Shown here: piece by piece, positions 51,871 through 61,000 of the stretch | Layout of the letters: every line of letters begins with the position of its first letter | How positions within the stretch are numbered: position 1 is the stretch's first letter | Source of the DNA: Blastococcus atacamensis | Lineage (GTDB): Bacteria > Actinomycetota > Actinomycetes > Mycobacteriales > Geodermatophilaceae | DNA length: 64,000 nucleotides | Direction: 5' to 3' | Assembly: GCF_002938425.1 (NCBI RefSeq) | Contig: NZ_POQU01000011.1 | Span: forward strand, 1-64,000 | Program-made: the position numbers and the translations under genes | The notes under the pieces: generated by a model | The model's database searches: none | What the model saw: only the letters and a program-made list of their open reading frames with translations | Told to the model about the DNA's origin: nothing

Positions 51871-52205
51871 GAAGTTCCCCCTGATGAGCACGCTCAGTGA
51901 TCAGACTGGCGCAGCGCACCGGTCCAGTCCGCTGTGACCAGCAGAATCTAGCCGCGGTCGATCACGGCCAGTGAGGTTCGCGCAGGCTTTCACCCCGTCG
52001 GGGGGTGCTCGCCGGCGGGCCTGGCCCGCACTGCGGGGCGACGACTGCCGACCCGCCCCCATAGGGGTGAGGGCATGGGCCGGATCCGGGTCGCCGCGCT
52101 GGTCAGCGCCCTAGCCTCTGGAGGAATCGGTGGCGCGCGAGGCGTGCCACGACCGGGGGACCCGCCACCGCGTCCCTCGGGTGCACGGATGAGGAAGCGG
52201 GCGAC
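51871..52205. other. 335-bp divergent regulatory region
   Basis: It separates the cytidylyltransferase (-) from the Wzz-like gene (+). It contains a candidate - strand -10 TAGATT near 51949, short inverted repeats (GACTGG/CCAGTC), and the ribosome site AGGAAG ahead of the ATG at 52206. A 63-codon frame starting at 52075 looks non-coding. Confidence 0.45.
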
Positions 52206-53399
52206 ATGGAACTGCGCGACTACCTGGCGGCGCTGCGTCGGTACTGGACCACCTGGGTCGGTGTGACGCTCGCGGCGCTGCTGCTGGCCCTCGGCGTGGT
52301 GGTGGTCAGCACCCCTTCCTACCAGGCCACGGCGTCGGTGTTCGTCGCCGCGACGTCCGGTGACGCGACCAGCGGGGCGCAGTTCATCCGCCAGCGGGTC
52401 ACCAGCTACCCCGACGTCGCCCGCAGCCAGGCGGTGCTCGGCACGGTCATCGAGGAGGAGGAGCTCTCCGAGACCGTCTCCCAGCTCCGGTTGCGGATCT
52501 CGGCCACCAACCCGCTCGACAGCTCCCAAATCGACATCTCGGTGACCGACAGCGACCCGGTGCGGGCTGCCACCATCGCCAACGCCATCGCCGAGGAGTT
52601 CGGCTCGACGGTCGAGGACCTCGAGCGGCCCGGGACCGGCGGGTCGCCGGTGGACCTGACCGTCACCGACCCGGCCACCGTGCCCTCGACGCCGGTGTTC
52701 CCCGTGCCGGCGCTGCTCCTGGGTCTGGGCCTCGTCGTCGGCCTGGCGATCGGCGCGGCGATCGCGGTCGTGCGCAGCCGGGTCGACACCCGCCTCCACA
52801 CCGAGGACGACGTCCGGACCGCCTGGGGCGAAGGCGCCGACGAGCTCACCGTGCACCCGACGCCCGACCGTCGGAGGCGTTCGGGCCAGCTCTCCGCACG
52901 GCCGGCCGCCCTGGTCGCCCGCCGGCTCGGCTCCCTGGCCGACGACCGCCCGGTGCGCGCCGTGGTGCTGAGCGCCTCCCCCGACGACGACGAGCCGGCC
53001 CGGACCCTCGTCCAGCAGATCGCCGAGGACCTCACCTCCGGCGGGGTGCCGGTCGAGGTCGCCGGTCCGGCGCGCGGCGCCAAGGACCGCGGTGCCACGG
53101 CCGGCGTCCAGCTCGCGACCGGTCAGCCGCAGGCCTCGCTGAAGGAGTGGCGGCGGATCGGCCGCGAGTTCGACGGCGTGGTGCTCGTCGCCCAGGCCGG
53201 CCACACCGACCGCGCCGACCTGCAGGAGATCCGGTCGGTGCTCACCGCCGCCGGCACCCGGCTGTTCGCCGTCGTCCTCAGCCCGCCCCGGGCCCGCCGG
53301 TGGACGCCGGACACGGCGCCCGAGGGGATCGGTCAGGACCCGACGCCCTCGCGCCCGGCTCAGCCTGCCGGCAAGAGCACCGCGCTCGCGGGTCGCTGA
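52206..53399 (+). CDS. Wzz-like polysaccharide chain-length/co-polymerase protein
   Basis: It has 397 residues. The N-terminus MELRDYLAALRRYW leads into TM1 (VGVTLAALLLALGVVVVST). A periplasmic-type domain with coiled-coil/beta character (LRISATNPLDSSQIDISVTD) follows, then TM2 after the proline-rich PSTPVFPVP. This matches capsular polysaccharide co-polymerases. The C-terminal ~200 residues have an alpha/beta pattern resembling the fused BY-kinase region but lack any Walker A lysine motif, so kinase activity is unlikely. It controls polymer length in Wzy-type systems. Confidence 0.85.
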   Translation: MELRDYLAALRRYWTTWVGVTLAALLLALGVVVVSTPSYQATASVFVAATSGDATSGAQFIRQRVTSYPDVARSQAVLGTVIEEEELSETVSQLRLRISATNPLDSSQIDISVTDSDPVRAATIANAIAEEFGSTVEDLERPGTGGSPVDLTVTDPATVPSTPVFPVPALLLGLGLVVGLAIGAAIAVVRSRVDTRLHTEDDVRTAWGEGADELTVHPTPDRRRRSGQLSARPAALVARRLGSLADDRPVRAVVLSASPDDDEPARTLVQQIAEDLTSGGVPVEVAGPARGAKDRGATAGVQLATGQPQASLKEWRRIGREFDGVVLVAQAGHTDRADLQEIRSVLTAAGTRLFAVVLSPPRARRWTPDTAPEGIGQDPTPSRPAQPAGKSTALAGR

Positions 53400-53401
53400 C
53401 C

Positions 53402-53429
53402 CGCGCTCCCCGGCCCGCCGGGGAGCGCG
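53402..53429. terminator. Bidirectional terminator between wzz-like and ligase genes
   Basis: CGCGCTCCCCGG-CCCG-CCGGGGAGCGCG is a 12-bp perfect stem with a 4-nt loop, between converging genes. Confidence 0.8.
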
Positions 53430-53444
53430 CCCACCCCGGGCTGC

Positions 53445-54683
53445 TCAGACCCGGTCGGGCCCGGCGGCCTCCGCGCGGAGCCGCTCCCGCGTGCCGCCCT
53501 CACCCAGCAGCGACAGGGCGAAGAAGAACAGGAACGCGGGCGTCGCGTCGAACAGCCCGCTCTCCAGGACGCTGCGCCCGAGCAGGAACACCAGCATCCC
53601 CAGGAAGAGGATCCGGTGCGGCCGGGGCGCGCGGAAGGCCCCGCGGAGCACCCACACCACCCACAGCGCGGCGGTGACGACGCCGAGGACGCCGGCCTGC
53701 ACCAGCAGCGAGACCCAGCTGCTGTCCAGCGGCTGGGTGTCCCAGAACTGCCCGTAGACGCGAATGATCTTCACCGACAGGCCGCCGCCGAAGATCTGCT
53801 GCCAGTCCGAGTCGGCCCAGGTCAGCGACGCCCGCCAGGCGATGAAGCGGGACCCCAGGGTGCTGGTGCCGTCGCCGCCACGCGCCGCGAACCCCTCGAT
53901 GACCCCGGTCGTCGCGACCGCGACCGCCGCGGCCGCGGCCAGGACCAGCCCCGCCACGACCAGGCCCACCCGGGGCCGCCGGATGTGCGCGGCCATCAGC
54001 AGCATCCCGAGCACGAGCATGAGCAACCCGGTGCGGGAACCGGTGGCCCAGACGACGGCGAGCAGGAACAGGGCGGCGGCGATCTCCGGTGCGGACACCT
54101 GATCCTGCACGAACCGCCAGACCAGGACGACGACCGCGACGCCGGCCAGCAGAGCCAGGTCGTTCGGGTCGATCGCCGGGACACCCCCGGCGAGGCGCCC
54201 CTCCGCGACGGTGGACCAGCCGGTGACGGCCGCGACCGTGGCGACCACCCCGCAGGCCCAGGCCAGGGTGGTGAGCACCCTGACCGCCGGTGCGGCGCGG
54301 ACCAGGAAGAACGTGGTGCCGGCCAGCAGCGCGACACGGACGGCGACCACTCCCCCGGCCGGCATGTTGTCGGCGGTCACCGCGCCCACGACGGAGCCGC
54401 CGAGCAGGAGACCGGCCACCCAGAAGGACCCGGTCCCGACCCGACGGCGGGGACCCGACTGGGCCAGCAGGAAGGCGAGGCCGAACGCGATCAGCCCCAC
54501 GACGGCCTTGGCGACGACCACCGGGTCGGCCGAGCCGGAGAAGTACTCGCCCCGGCGCCAGCCGACCGCACCCACCACGACCAGCAGCGCCACCGCGCGC
54601 AGCGCCGCCGTCGACACGACGCGGTCCGCGCGGGGGTCGGCCGCGGCCCGGGGCTGGGCACGGGTTCGCACGGGCGTCGTCAC
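53445..54683 (-). CDS. O-antigen ligase/polymerase-like membrane protein
   Basis: It has 412 residues with about ten to twelve hydrophobic segments. The Wzy_C-type region is in the C-terminal half, with the large extracytoplasmic loop carrying GDGTSTLGSRFIAWRASLTW, then WQQIFGGGLSVK and PLDSSWVSLLVQAGVLG. It would polymerise or ligate surface glycan repeat units on the outer face of the membrane. The GTG at 54683 is 8 nt after TAGCAT. Polymerase and ligase roles cannot be told apart from sequence alone. Confidence 0.82.
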   Translation of the reverse strand: MTTPVRTRAQPRAAADPRADRVVSTAALRAVALLVVVGAVGWRRGEYFSGSADPVVVAKAVVGLIAFGLAFLLAQSGPRRRVGTGSFWVAGLLLGGSVVGAVTADNMPAGGVVAVRVALLAGTTFFLVRAAPAVRVLTTLAWACGVVATVAAVTGWSTVAEGRLAGGVPAIDPNDLALLAGVAVVVLVWRFVQDQVSAPEIAAALFLLAVVWATGSRTGLLMLVLGMLLMAAHIRRPRVGLVVAGLVLAAAAAVAVATTGVIEGFAARGGDGTSTLGSRFIAWRASLTWADSDWQQIFGGGLSVKIIRVYGQFWDTQPLDSSWVSLLVQAGVLGVVTAALWVVWVLRGAFRAPRPHRILFLGMLVFLLGRSVLESGLFDATPAFLFFFALSLLGEGGTRERLRAEAAGPDRV

Positions 54684-54759
54684 GCGGGCAGATGCTAGAG
54701 AGCCGGGGACCGCCGGTGGCGGCGCCACGCGCTCCCGAGCGGGGGGAGGCACGGTGACC

Positions 54760-56019
54760 TCAGCCCGCGGCCGGCGCGCCGGCCGGATGTTCGGCGGAGT
54801 CGCGGCTGCCGGGCGTCAGGACGAGCCGGCGCACGGCCCCGGCGGTGAGCAGGGGCCCGAGGGCCAGGGCGAGCGGCGCCCAGACGGCGCCGTCACCCAC
54901 GACCAGCAGGAGGACCAGCACCGCCCCCAGCGACACGAACTCCAGCGAGCGGAGCGCGAGGACCTGGCGCTGGCCGCCGTGCACGGAGGCCAGCGAGGAG
55001 TACGGCAGCAGCGCCGCGCTCGCCACCGCGTAGACCGACCACCCCGCCACGGCGGCCGCGGGCACGGGATAGGAGCCGGCGGTGAGCAGCGGGCCGGCCC
55101 ACGGGAGGAGGACGAGCGCCGCGAGGCCGATCCCCCCCACGCCCAGCGCGAGCCCGGCGGCCGCACGGTCGGCGGCCTTCAGCCCCACGGCCGGTCCCCG
55201 GGGCCGCAGCGACACGAAGTGCGGGAGCAGGAAGGAGCCCATGCCGGCCACCAGAACCAGCGTCGGGGCGGTGTAGACGCGGGCGGCCTCCAGCGGGCCG
55301 TACGCCGCGGCCCCGGCGACGCCGATGACCAGCAGCCGGAGCACGGTCAGCATCGCCGGGCGGATCGTCTGCGCGGCCGCACGCCAGGCGCCGAACGACG
55401 CCACCTCGGCCAGGCCGGGTCGCCGCCACGGCCCGCGCGGCCGCTCGTCGCGCGGTGTCAGCAGCCAGGCGACCACCGCCGCTCCGGTCTGACCGAGCAG
55501 CAGGGCTCCGAAGAACGAGGTGACGGTCAACTCGCCGGAGTTGGCCTGGAGCACCAACCAGCCCAGCGACAGCACGAGGCTGGTGCCGTCGACCACGGGC
55601 AGCGACCAGAACCGGCCGCAGGCCATCAGCAGGCGCCGGAGGGTGTCCTCGACGACGAACGCGGCCGTCGCGAGGCCCAGCAGCAGACCGGCCTCCGGCG
55701 GTACGAGATGGGTGACGACGCCGAGCACGCCGCCTCCCACCGCCGCGACGACGGAGACCGAGACAGTGCCCACGTGCAGCGCGGCGCGGATGCCCGGAGC
55801 CCTGCGGTCCAGGACGGTCAGGGAGTCGCCCACCAGCCCGCTGCAGACGGCGGTGGCCAGCACGATCGCCCCGTAGATGAGGGAGAAGGTCGCCAGGCCG
55901 GCGGCCCCGAGCTCACGCGCGGCGGCGACCTGGAGGGCGAGCCCGGCGACGGCCTGGCTCGCCTGACCGGCGAGCGCGCCGGTCGCGGGCCGGCGCAGCA
56001 GACGCAGCACGGCCCTCAC
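54760..56019 (-). CDS. Polysaccharide flippase (Wzx/MOP-like membrane protein)
   Basis: It has 419 residues with about twelve hydrophobic segments. The N-terminal region LAGQASQAVAGLALQVAAAR, then ELGAAGLATFSLIYGAIVLA, resembles MOP-superfamily lipid-glycan flippases. EAARVYTAPTLVLVAGMGSF and LPHF fit too. It would move lipid-linked repeat units across the membrane for the neighbouring polymerase/ligase. The GTG at 56019 is 6 nt after CAGGAT. Confidence 0.78.
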   Translation of the reverse strand: MRAVLRLLRRPATGALAGQASQAVAGLALQVAAARELGAAGLATFSLIYGAIVLATAVCSGLVGDSLTVLDRRAPGIRAALHVGTVSVSVVAAVGGGVLGVVTHLVPPEAGLLLGLATAAFVVEDTLRRLLMACGRFWSLPVVDGTSLVLSLGWLVLQANSGELTVTSFFGALLLGQTGAAVVAWLLTPRDERPRGPWRRPGLAEVASFGAWRAAAQTIRPAMLTVLRLLVIGVAGAAAYGPLEAARVYTAPTLVLVAGMGSFLLPHFVSLRPRGPAVGLKAADRAAAGLALGVGGIGLAALVLLPWAGPLLTAGSYPVPAAAVAGWSVYAVASAALLPYSSLASVHGGQRQVLALRSLEFVSLGAVLVLLLVVGDGAVWAPLALALGPLLTAGAVRRLVLTPGSRDSAEHPAGAPAAG

Positions 56020-56115
56020 GGACCCATCCTGCCCCCGCTCCCGGGCGACCGGTCGGGATCGCGGGCCGACCTCACCCCAACTGGGCACCGCGGTCGTCCT
56101 CTCCCCCCGGGAACG

Positions 56116-56162
56116 CGGCAGCCACCTGGTCGGGGGACGAACCCTCGACCAGGTGGCTGCCG
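56116..56162 (-). terminator. Strong hairpin after the large surface-protein gene
   Basis: Arms CGGCAGCCACCTGGTCG (56116-56132) and CGACCAGGTGGCTGCCG (56146-56162) pair perfectly over 17 bp, with a 13-nt loop. It is 15 bp past the stop of the 1497-residue gene. Confidence 0.8.
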
Positions 56163-56176
56163 GTGGAACCGGCCCG

Positions 56177-59100
56177 TCAGCCGACGGGCGTCACCCGGAT
56201 GTCGGTGAACCGGACGTCCACACCGGCCGTGGCGCTGCCCGAGAGGTAGCCCCCCAGGCTCACGCCGCCGGGCGCCTGCAGCGTCGCCGTGCTGTCGGTC
56301 CGCGTCAGCGTCGGCACCGCCGGCTCCTGCCCGCTCGCCGCCCAGACGCTCAGCGCGAGGTCGGTGGGGCCGGTGCCCGACGCCTGCACCCGGACGGCGA
56401 TCTCCATGCCCGGCGTGTAGGTCAGACCGGGCACGAGGACCTCCGCACCGATGAGCACCTCGTCCGTGGAACCGCTCAGCCGCACCAGGGCGGCACGGAC
56501 ACTGCCGTCCGCGAAGACCCGGACCCGCGCCTTGTAGGACTGGTAGACCTCCACCTGGCGAGCACCCACGTAGAGCATCGCCCCGCCGCCGGTCGGCACG
56601 CCCGACAGGGAGAACGAGGTGCGCACGTCGGCACTGGTCAGCTTCAGGTCGGCCAGGTAGGACCCGGTGTTCGTGCCCTTCGTCAGCGCCAGCGTGGCCG
56701 CCCCGTCGGCCACCGACTGGCGGACCGCACCGGACCACGAGGTCCACGCGCCGCCCAGGTCCGCGGTGCCCAGCCCACCGGTCACCGACCGGTCGAAGGC
56801 ATCACGGGCCACGGCCTCGGGCTCGCCCGGCTCCTGCGGCTGCTCCGGCTGCTCCGGCTGCTCCGGCTGCGCGACGGCGGCCACGGTCACCGCTCGCTCG
56901 CTGGTCGCCGTCGCACCCTTGTCGTCGGTGACGGTGAGCCGCACCGTGTAGGTGCCGGCCGCGGCGTACGCGTTCGACGCGGTCACCCCGGTACCGGTCC
57001 GGCCGTCACCGAACGCCCACGAGTAGGAGGCGATCGTGCCGTCGGAGTCGGTGGAGCTCGAGGCGTCGACCGACGCGGTCAGGCCGTTCACCGAGGAGGT
57101 GAAGGCGGCCTTCGGCGCGGCGTTCGCCGGCGGCGTCACCGGAACGGCACCCACCGGGGCGACCCGGATGTCGGTGAACCGCAGATCGACCGCCGCGGCG
57201 CTGCCCGACAGGTAGCCGCTCAGACCCACCCCACCGGGGACCTGCAGCGCCGCGGTGGTGTCGGTGCGGGTGACCGTCGGCGTGGCCGGCTCCGCCGCAC
57301 CCGCCGCCCAGACGGTCATCGCCAGCTGGGTGGTGCCGGTGCCCGAGGCCTGCGTCCGGACGGCGATCTCCATGCCCGGGGTGTAGGTGATCCCCGGGAC
57401 CAGGACCTCGCCCCCCACCAGCGCCTCGTCACCGCTGGTGGTCTGCCGCAGCAGGCCGGCCCGCACCGTGCCGTCGGAGAAGACCCGGACCCGGGCCTTG
57501 TAGGCGACATAGGCGTCGACCTGCCGCGGGTTCACGTAGACCATCGCACCGCCACCGGTCGGCACGGCCGCCAGCACGAAGGAGGTGCGCACGTCCGCGC
57601 TGGTCTGCCCCAGCGTCGACAGCCAGGAGCCGGTGTTGGTGCCGGGGGTCATGGCCAGCCTGGCCACCCCGCCGGTCACCGACTGCCGCACCGCACCGGC
57701 CCACGAGGTCCACGCGCCGCCGACGTCGGCGGCGCCCAGCCCACCGGTCACCGACCGGTCGAAGGCGTCGCTGGCGAGCACCGTCGACGAGATCGCCAGC
57801 CCGCGCTCGACGGTGGCGCTGGCGCCGTCGTCGTCGGTGATCGTCAGGCGGACCGTGTAGGTGCCGTCCTTCGAGTACTCGTGCGACGTCGTGACGCCGG
57901 TGCCTGTGGTGCCGTCACCGAAGTCCCAGGCGTAGGAGGCGACCGTGCCGTCGGAGTCCTTGGACGCCGAGGCGTCGAAGGAACCGGTGCGGCCGGAAGC
58001 AGCCGCGGTGAAGCCGGCGGTCGGCGCCACGTTCGGCGGCGGCGCGGTCACCGTGACGGTGCCGGTCCTGCGCGTGGTGGCCCCGTCGTCGTCGGTCACC
58101 GTGAGCTGCACCTGGTAGGTGCCGGCGGCCTTGTAGGCGTGCGTGGTGGTGGCGCCGGTGCCACTCGTTCCGTCACCGAAGGTCCAGGCGTAGGAGGCGA
58201 TGGTGCCGTCGGCGTCGGTGGACCGCGTCGCGTCGAACGACGCGTCGAGGTGGGACACCGCCGCGGCGAAGTCGGCCACCGGAGCGGCGTTCGCCGCCGT
58301 GCCGGTCCGCCCCACCGCGTTGTGGGCGGCGATGCGGTCCGCCGGCAGCGCCGTCGGGTAGATCGCGACCTCGTCGATGGAGCCGATGAACCTCCTGGAC
58401 CCGTTGCCCCACACGTTGTCGGCGCCGATCCGCCAGTTGCCGTTGAAGGCCTCGGCCGACGTGGTGTCGGTGCGCGTGGCGACCTGCTTCCCGTCGACGT
58501 AGAGGACCATGCCGTTGGCGCTCAGCGAGGCCGCGACGTGGTGCCAGGCCCCGTTGTTGTAAGCCGTCGGGCTGGTCACGATGCGCACAGCACCGGGCCA
58601 CACGCCGAAGTTCACGCGCCCCTCGTTGTCCACATAGATCAGCCGGTCGTGCTGACTGCTGATCGTGGAGGACGTCGAGTTGCCGAAGCCGAGGATGCGG
58701 CCGCCGGTCTTCGACGACGTCTTGAACCACGCCTCGGCGGTGAACGTCTGGGGCCCGGCCACGGCGGAGCGGGTCGAGGCGAAGGACGAGGAGTCGTTGC
58801 GGAAGTCGAAGGCGGTGTTCTTGTCACCGCTCAGCGCCCCCGCAGCGCCCAGGGTCACGGAGTTGCCCCGGGTCATGTCGGCGGTACCGGCCAGGTTGAA
58901 GGCGGTGGTCCCCGTCTTCTCGCCGAGCGACCAGTGGTTGATCGCGCCGTCGGCCCGGACCACGTCGGCGTAGGGCCGGGCGGTCCCGCCGGTGGCGACG
59001 CTCGCCGTGGTCCAGCCGGAGCCGGCCACGTTGCCGAAGGGGTCGGTCGCGGTGATCCGGTAACGGTGCGTCCCCGCGGTCAGACCGGTGTCGCCGACGC

Positions 59101-60670
59101 TGATCGTCGGCAGGTTCCACCACTGCGAGGCGCGGGTGACGGTGGCGATCGGGGCGACGGTGTCGCTGTCCCGGTACACCCGGTAGGTCAGGTTCTCGTT
59201 GTCCATGTCGCTGGTCGCCTTCCAGGACACCCGGACGGCGCCGTCCCCGACGGAGGCAACCGTGGGCTCCATGCCCGTGGCGACCGGGCCGACCTTGTTG
59301 GGCGCCTGCGACGGCACCGCGTAGCGCACGAGGCCCTGCTGGCCGACGCCGTTCACGCGCGGGAACTCGCCGGCGTAGACGACGTAGCGGTCGTTGCCCG
59401 TGACGCTCCAGCCGGCCTGGTACTGGCCGGTGATGCTGCCCTGGGTCATGGTCGGGTACCAGTTCAGCAGCGACGGGGTCGGCTTGTTGGCGAAGTTCGT
59501 GTTGCGGAACCGGGCAGCGGTGACGTTCTGCGTGGTGCCGGTGGCCGTCTTGCCGAACGCGGTCGCGTGCTTCCAGATCTGCGCCGGCGCGGAGTCCTCC
59601 CAGGCGCCGATGGAGGAGCAGTCGTGCATGTGCGAGGCGATGTAGAGGACCTCGTCGCTGGCGAAGCTCGAGTAGTTGTCACCCTTGCAGTAGGCGACGA
59701 AGCGCAGGTCGCCACCCTCGGCGGCAGCAGCGAACGTGCCCTCGAGGTTGCCGGTGCCCTGGTAGTCGTAGGCGCTGCCGTAGACGTTCTGCCCGTCGGT
59801 CGACAGGCCCCAGATGGCCGACCCGGTGCCCTGGTTGGTGATCAGCTTGTTCACGGCGAAGGGCTTCGTCGCGCCGGTATCGGCGTCGAGCGCGCCGACA
59901 CCGGTGGCTGCGGTGCCGTTGAGGCTGGCGAAGCGGCCACCCACGACGACCTGCTTGCCGCCGCTGGTCACCACCATCGCCAGCACCTCGTTGCTGCCCT
60001 GCGTGGCCGAGGCCCCGGGTACGGGAGCCCACGGGAGGAGCGCGCCGTTGGCCGCGGAGACGGCGGCCAGCCGGGTGCGGCTCACCGAGCCCACGGCCGA
60101 GATGTTGCCGCCGAAGTACACCTTGTCGTTGGTCGCCGCGATCGCGCGGATCTGCCCGGCGACGCTGGGACGGAAGTCGGCCACCAGCTGGCCGGTCGCG
60201 GTGTCGTAGGCGGCGATCCGGCTGCGGACCTCGCCGTTGGCACGGTTGAAGTCACCGCCGACGTAGACCCGCCGGCCGTCCGGGGACGCGGCGACGGCCA
60301 GCGCCTGGCCGTTCAGGTCCGGGGCGAACGAGGTGATGAGCTCGCCGGTCCGGATGTCGTAGGCCAGCATGTTGTTGCGCACGGTCTCGCGCGTGCCGGC
60401 GGCGGCACCGGCCGGGCGCGCGGTCGTGAACTTGCCCGCGACGTAGACGGTGTTGCCGACGACGACCTGCGACCACGCGACGCCGTTGATCTGCACCGTG
60501 GGCAGAGCGTCGGCGGACACCGTCACAGGCGTCCTGGGGTCGGCCGGGTCCAGGGGGGCCGAGTCGGCAGAAGCCGCAGGGGCCATCAACCCCAGGGCGC
60601 CGCCCATCAGCAGCAGGCTCAGCCCGCCGGAGATCCATCGCCGGGCGGACCCCGACACACGTGCAGTCAT
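56177..60670 (-). CDS. Large secreted multidomain protein: beta-propeller, FN3, LamG, PKD x3, duplicated C-terminal domain
   Basis: It has 1497 residues. A signal peptide (~1-36, hydrophobic GLSLLLMGGALGLMAPAASA) is followed by a repeat-rich beta-propeller (~43-450; blades VYVAGKF, VYVGGDF, VYFGGNI, VVVGGRF). Next come a fibronectin III-like domain (~455-560) and a LamG/concanavalin domain (~565-775; AWHHVAASLSANGMVLYVDG). Two PKD domains follow (~790-960; YAWTFGDGTSGTG, YAWDFGDGTTGTG). A ~210-residue domain starts DAFDRSVTGGLG (~965-1175), then a third PKD (~1180-1265), a QPEQPEQ linker, and a second copy of the 210-residue domain (to 1497). There is no sortase motif. It is probably an exported adhesin or glycan-binding protein of the surface locus. 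Confidence 0.85.
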   Translation of the reverse strand: MTARVSGSARRWISGGLSLLLMGGALGLMAPAASADSAPLDPADPRTPVTVSADALPTVQINGVAWSQVVVGNTVYVAGKFTTARPAGAAAGTRETVRNNMLAYDIRTGELITSFAPDLNGQALAVAASPDGRRVYVGGDFNRANGEVRSRIAAYDTATGQLVADFRPSVAGQIRAIAATNDKVYFGGNISAVGSVSRTRLAAVSAANGALLPWAPVPGASATQGSNEVLAMVVTSGGKQVVVGGRFASLNGTAATGVGALDADTGATKPFAVNKLITNQGTGSAIWGLSTDGQNVYGSAYDYQGTGNLEGTFAAAAEGGDLRFVAYCKGDNYSSFASDEVLYIASHMHDCSSIGAWEDSAPAQIWKHATAFGKTATGTTQNVTAARFRNTNFANKPTPSLLNWYPTMTQGSITGQYQAGWSVTGNDRYVVYAGEFPRVNGVGQQGLVRYAVPSQAPNKVGPVATGMEPTVASVGDGAVRVSWKATSDMDNENLTYRVYRDSDTVAPIATVTRASQWWNLPTISVGDTGLTAGTHRYRITATDPFGNVAGSGWTTASVATGGTARPYADVVRADGAINHWSLGEKTGTTAFNLAGTADMTRGNSVTLGAAGALSGDKNTAFDFRNDSSSFASTRSAVAGPQTFTAEAWFKTSSKTGGRILGFGNSTSSTISSQHDRLIYVDNEGRVNFGVWPGAVRIVTSPTAYNNGAWHHVAASLSANGMVLYVDGKQVATRTDTTSAEAFNGNWRIGADNVWGNGSRRFIGSIDEVAIYPTALPADRIAAHNAVGRTGTAANAAPVADFAAAVSHLDASFDATRSTDADGTIASYAWTFGDGTSGTGATTTHAYKAAGTYQVQLTVTDDDGATTRRTGTVTVTAPPPNVAPTAGFTAAASGRTGSFDASASKDSDGTVASYAWDFGDGTTGTGVTTSHEYSKDGTYTVRLTITDDDGASATVERGLAISSTVLASDAFDRSVTGGLGAADVGGAWTSWAGAVRQSVTGGVARLAMTPGTNTGSWLSTLGQTSADVRTSFVLAAVPTGGGAMVYVNPRQVDAYVAYKARVRVFSDGTVRAGLLRQTTSGDEALVGGEVLVPGITYTPGMEIAVRTQASGTGTTQLAMTVWAAGAAEPATPTVTRTDTTAALQVPGGVGLSGYLSGSAAAVDLRFTDIRVAPVGAVPVTPPANAAPKAAFTSSVNGLTASVDASSSTDSDGTIASYSWAFGDGRTGTGVTASNAYAAAGTYTVRLTVTDDKGATATSERAVTVAAVAQPEQPEQPEQPQEPGEPEAVARDAFDRSVTGGLGTADLGGAWTSWSGAVRQSVADGAATLALTKGTNTGSYLADLKLTSADVRTSFSLSGVPTGGGAMLYVGARQVEVYQSYKARVRVFADGSVRAALVRLSGSTDEVLIGAEVLVPGLTYTPGMEIAVRVQASGTGPTDLALSVWAASGQEPAVPTLTRTDSTATLQAPGGVSLGGYLSGSATAGVDVRFTDIRVTPVG
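56840..56866 (-). repeat. 9-bp repeats encoding PEQ linker
   Basis: CTGCTCCGG three times exactly on the + strand. They encode the QPEQPEQPEQ hinge before the last domain of the large surface protein. Confidence 0.85.
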
Positions 60671-61000
60671 GCTGCTTCCCCCACCTGCTAGCTGTGGGGA
60701 ACCCCGTGATCCCCCACCACGCGGCAGACACTAAGCGTGACGATCTTGCTGGCACCAGACGTTCGGTATCACCCGATCCGGTACATCGCCGCAGGTGAGG
60801 ACGTCGCGATGCACGACCGGCTCGTCCTTCCGATCACAGCCGGTAACCCCCTGGGGCCGGTCGGCGACGACGTCCGGCATGTCGCGGCCCCGCAGGGCCT
60901 TGTGCACGTGGTGCCCGGTGGCCGTCGGCGCACGAGCGAACGGCGGAGGCGGGGAGAACTCCCCACCTCCGCCGTTGGAGACCCACCCCGAAAGGGGGAC
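60671..61000. other. 330-bp leader region of the large surface-protein gene
   Basis: It holds the ribosome site AGGTGGGGGAAG ahead of the ATG at 60670, a candidate - strand -10 TAGTGT around 60733-60728, several short inverted repeats (e.g. GGCCCTGCGGGGCC at 60894-60907 by complement) and the terminator below. I do not recognise a riboswitch class. No gene is supported. Confidence 0.4.
60939..60976 (-). terminator. Terminator hairpin after the acyltransferase gene
   Basis: AACGGCGGAGG-C-GGGGAG, loop AA, CTCCCC-A-CCTCCGCCGTT: a 17-bp stem with one C/A mismatch, 25 bp past the stop. Confidence 0.8.

Noticed and set aside
52075-52266. 63-codon frame in the divergent region before the Wzz-like gene
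   Set aside because: Arg/Pro-rich, no domain, no convincing ribosome site, and it overlaps the Wzz-like start in another frame.
56153-60691. 1512-codon + strand frame antisense to the large surface protein
   Set aside because: It is an antisense shadow. The minus strand has a signal peptide, LamG and PKD motifs and a ribosome site, while the + frame is Arg/Gly/Val-rich with no domain.
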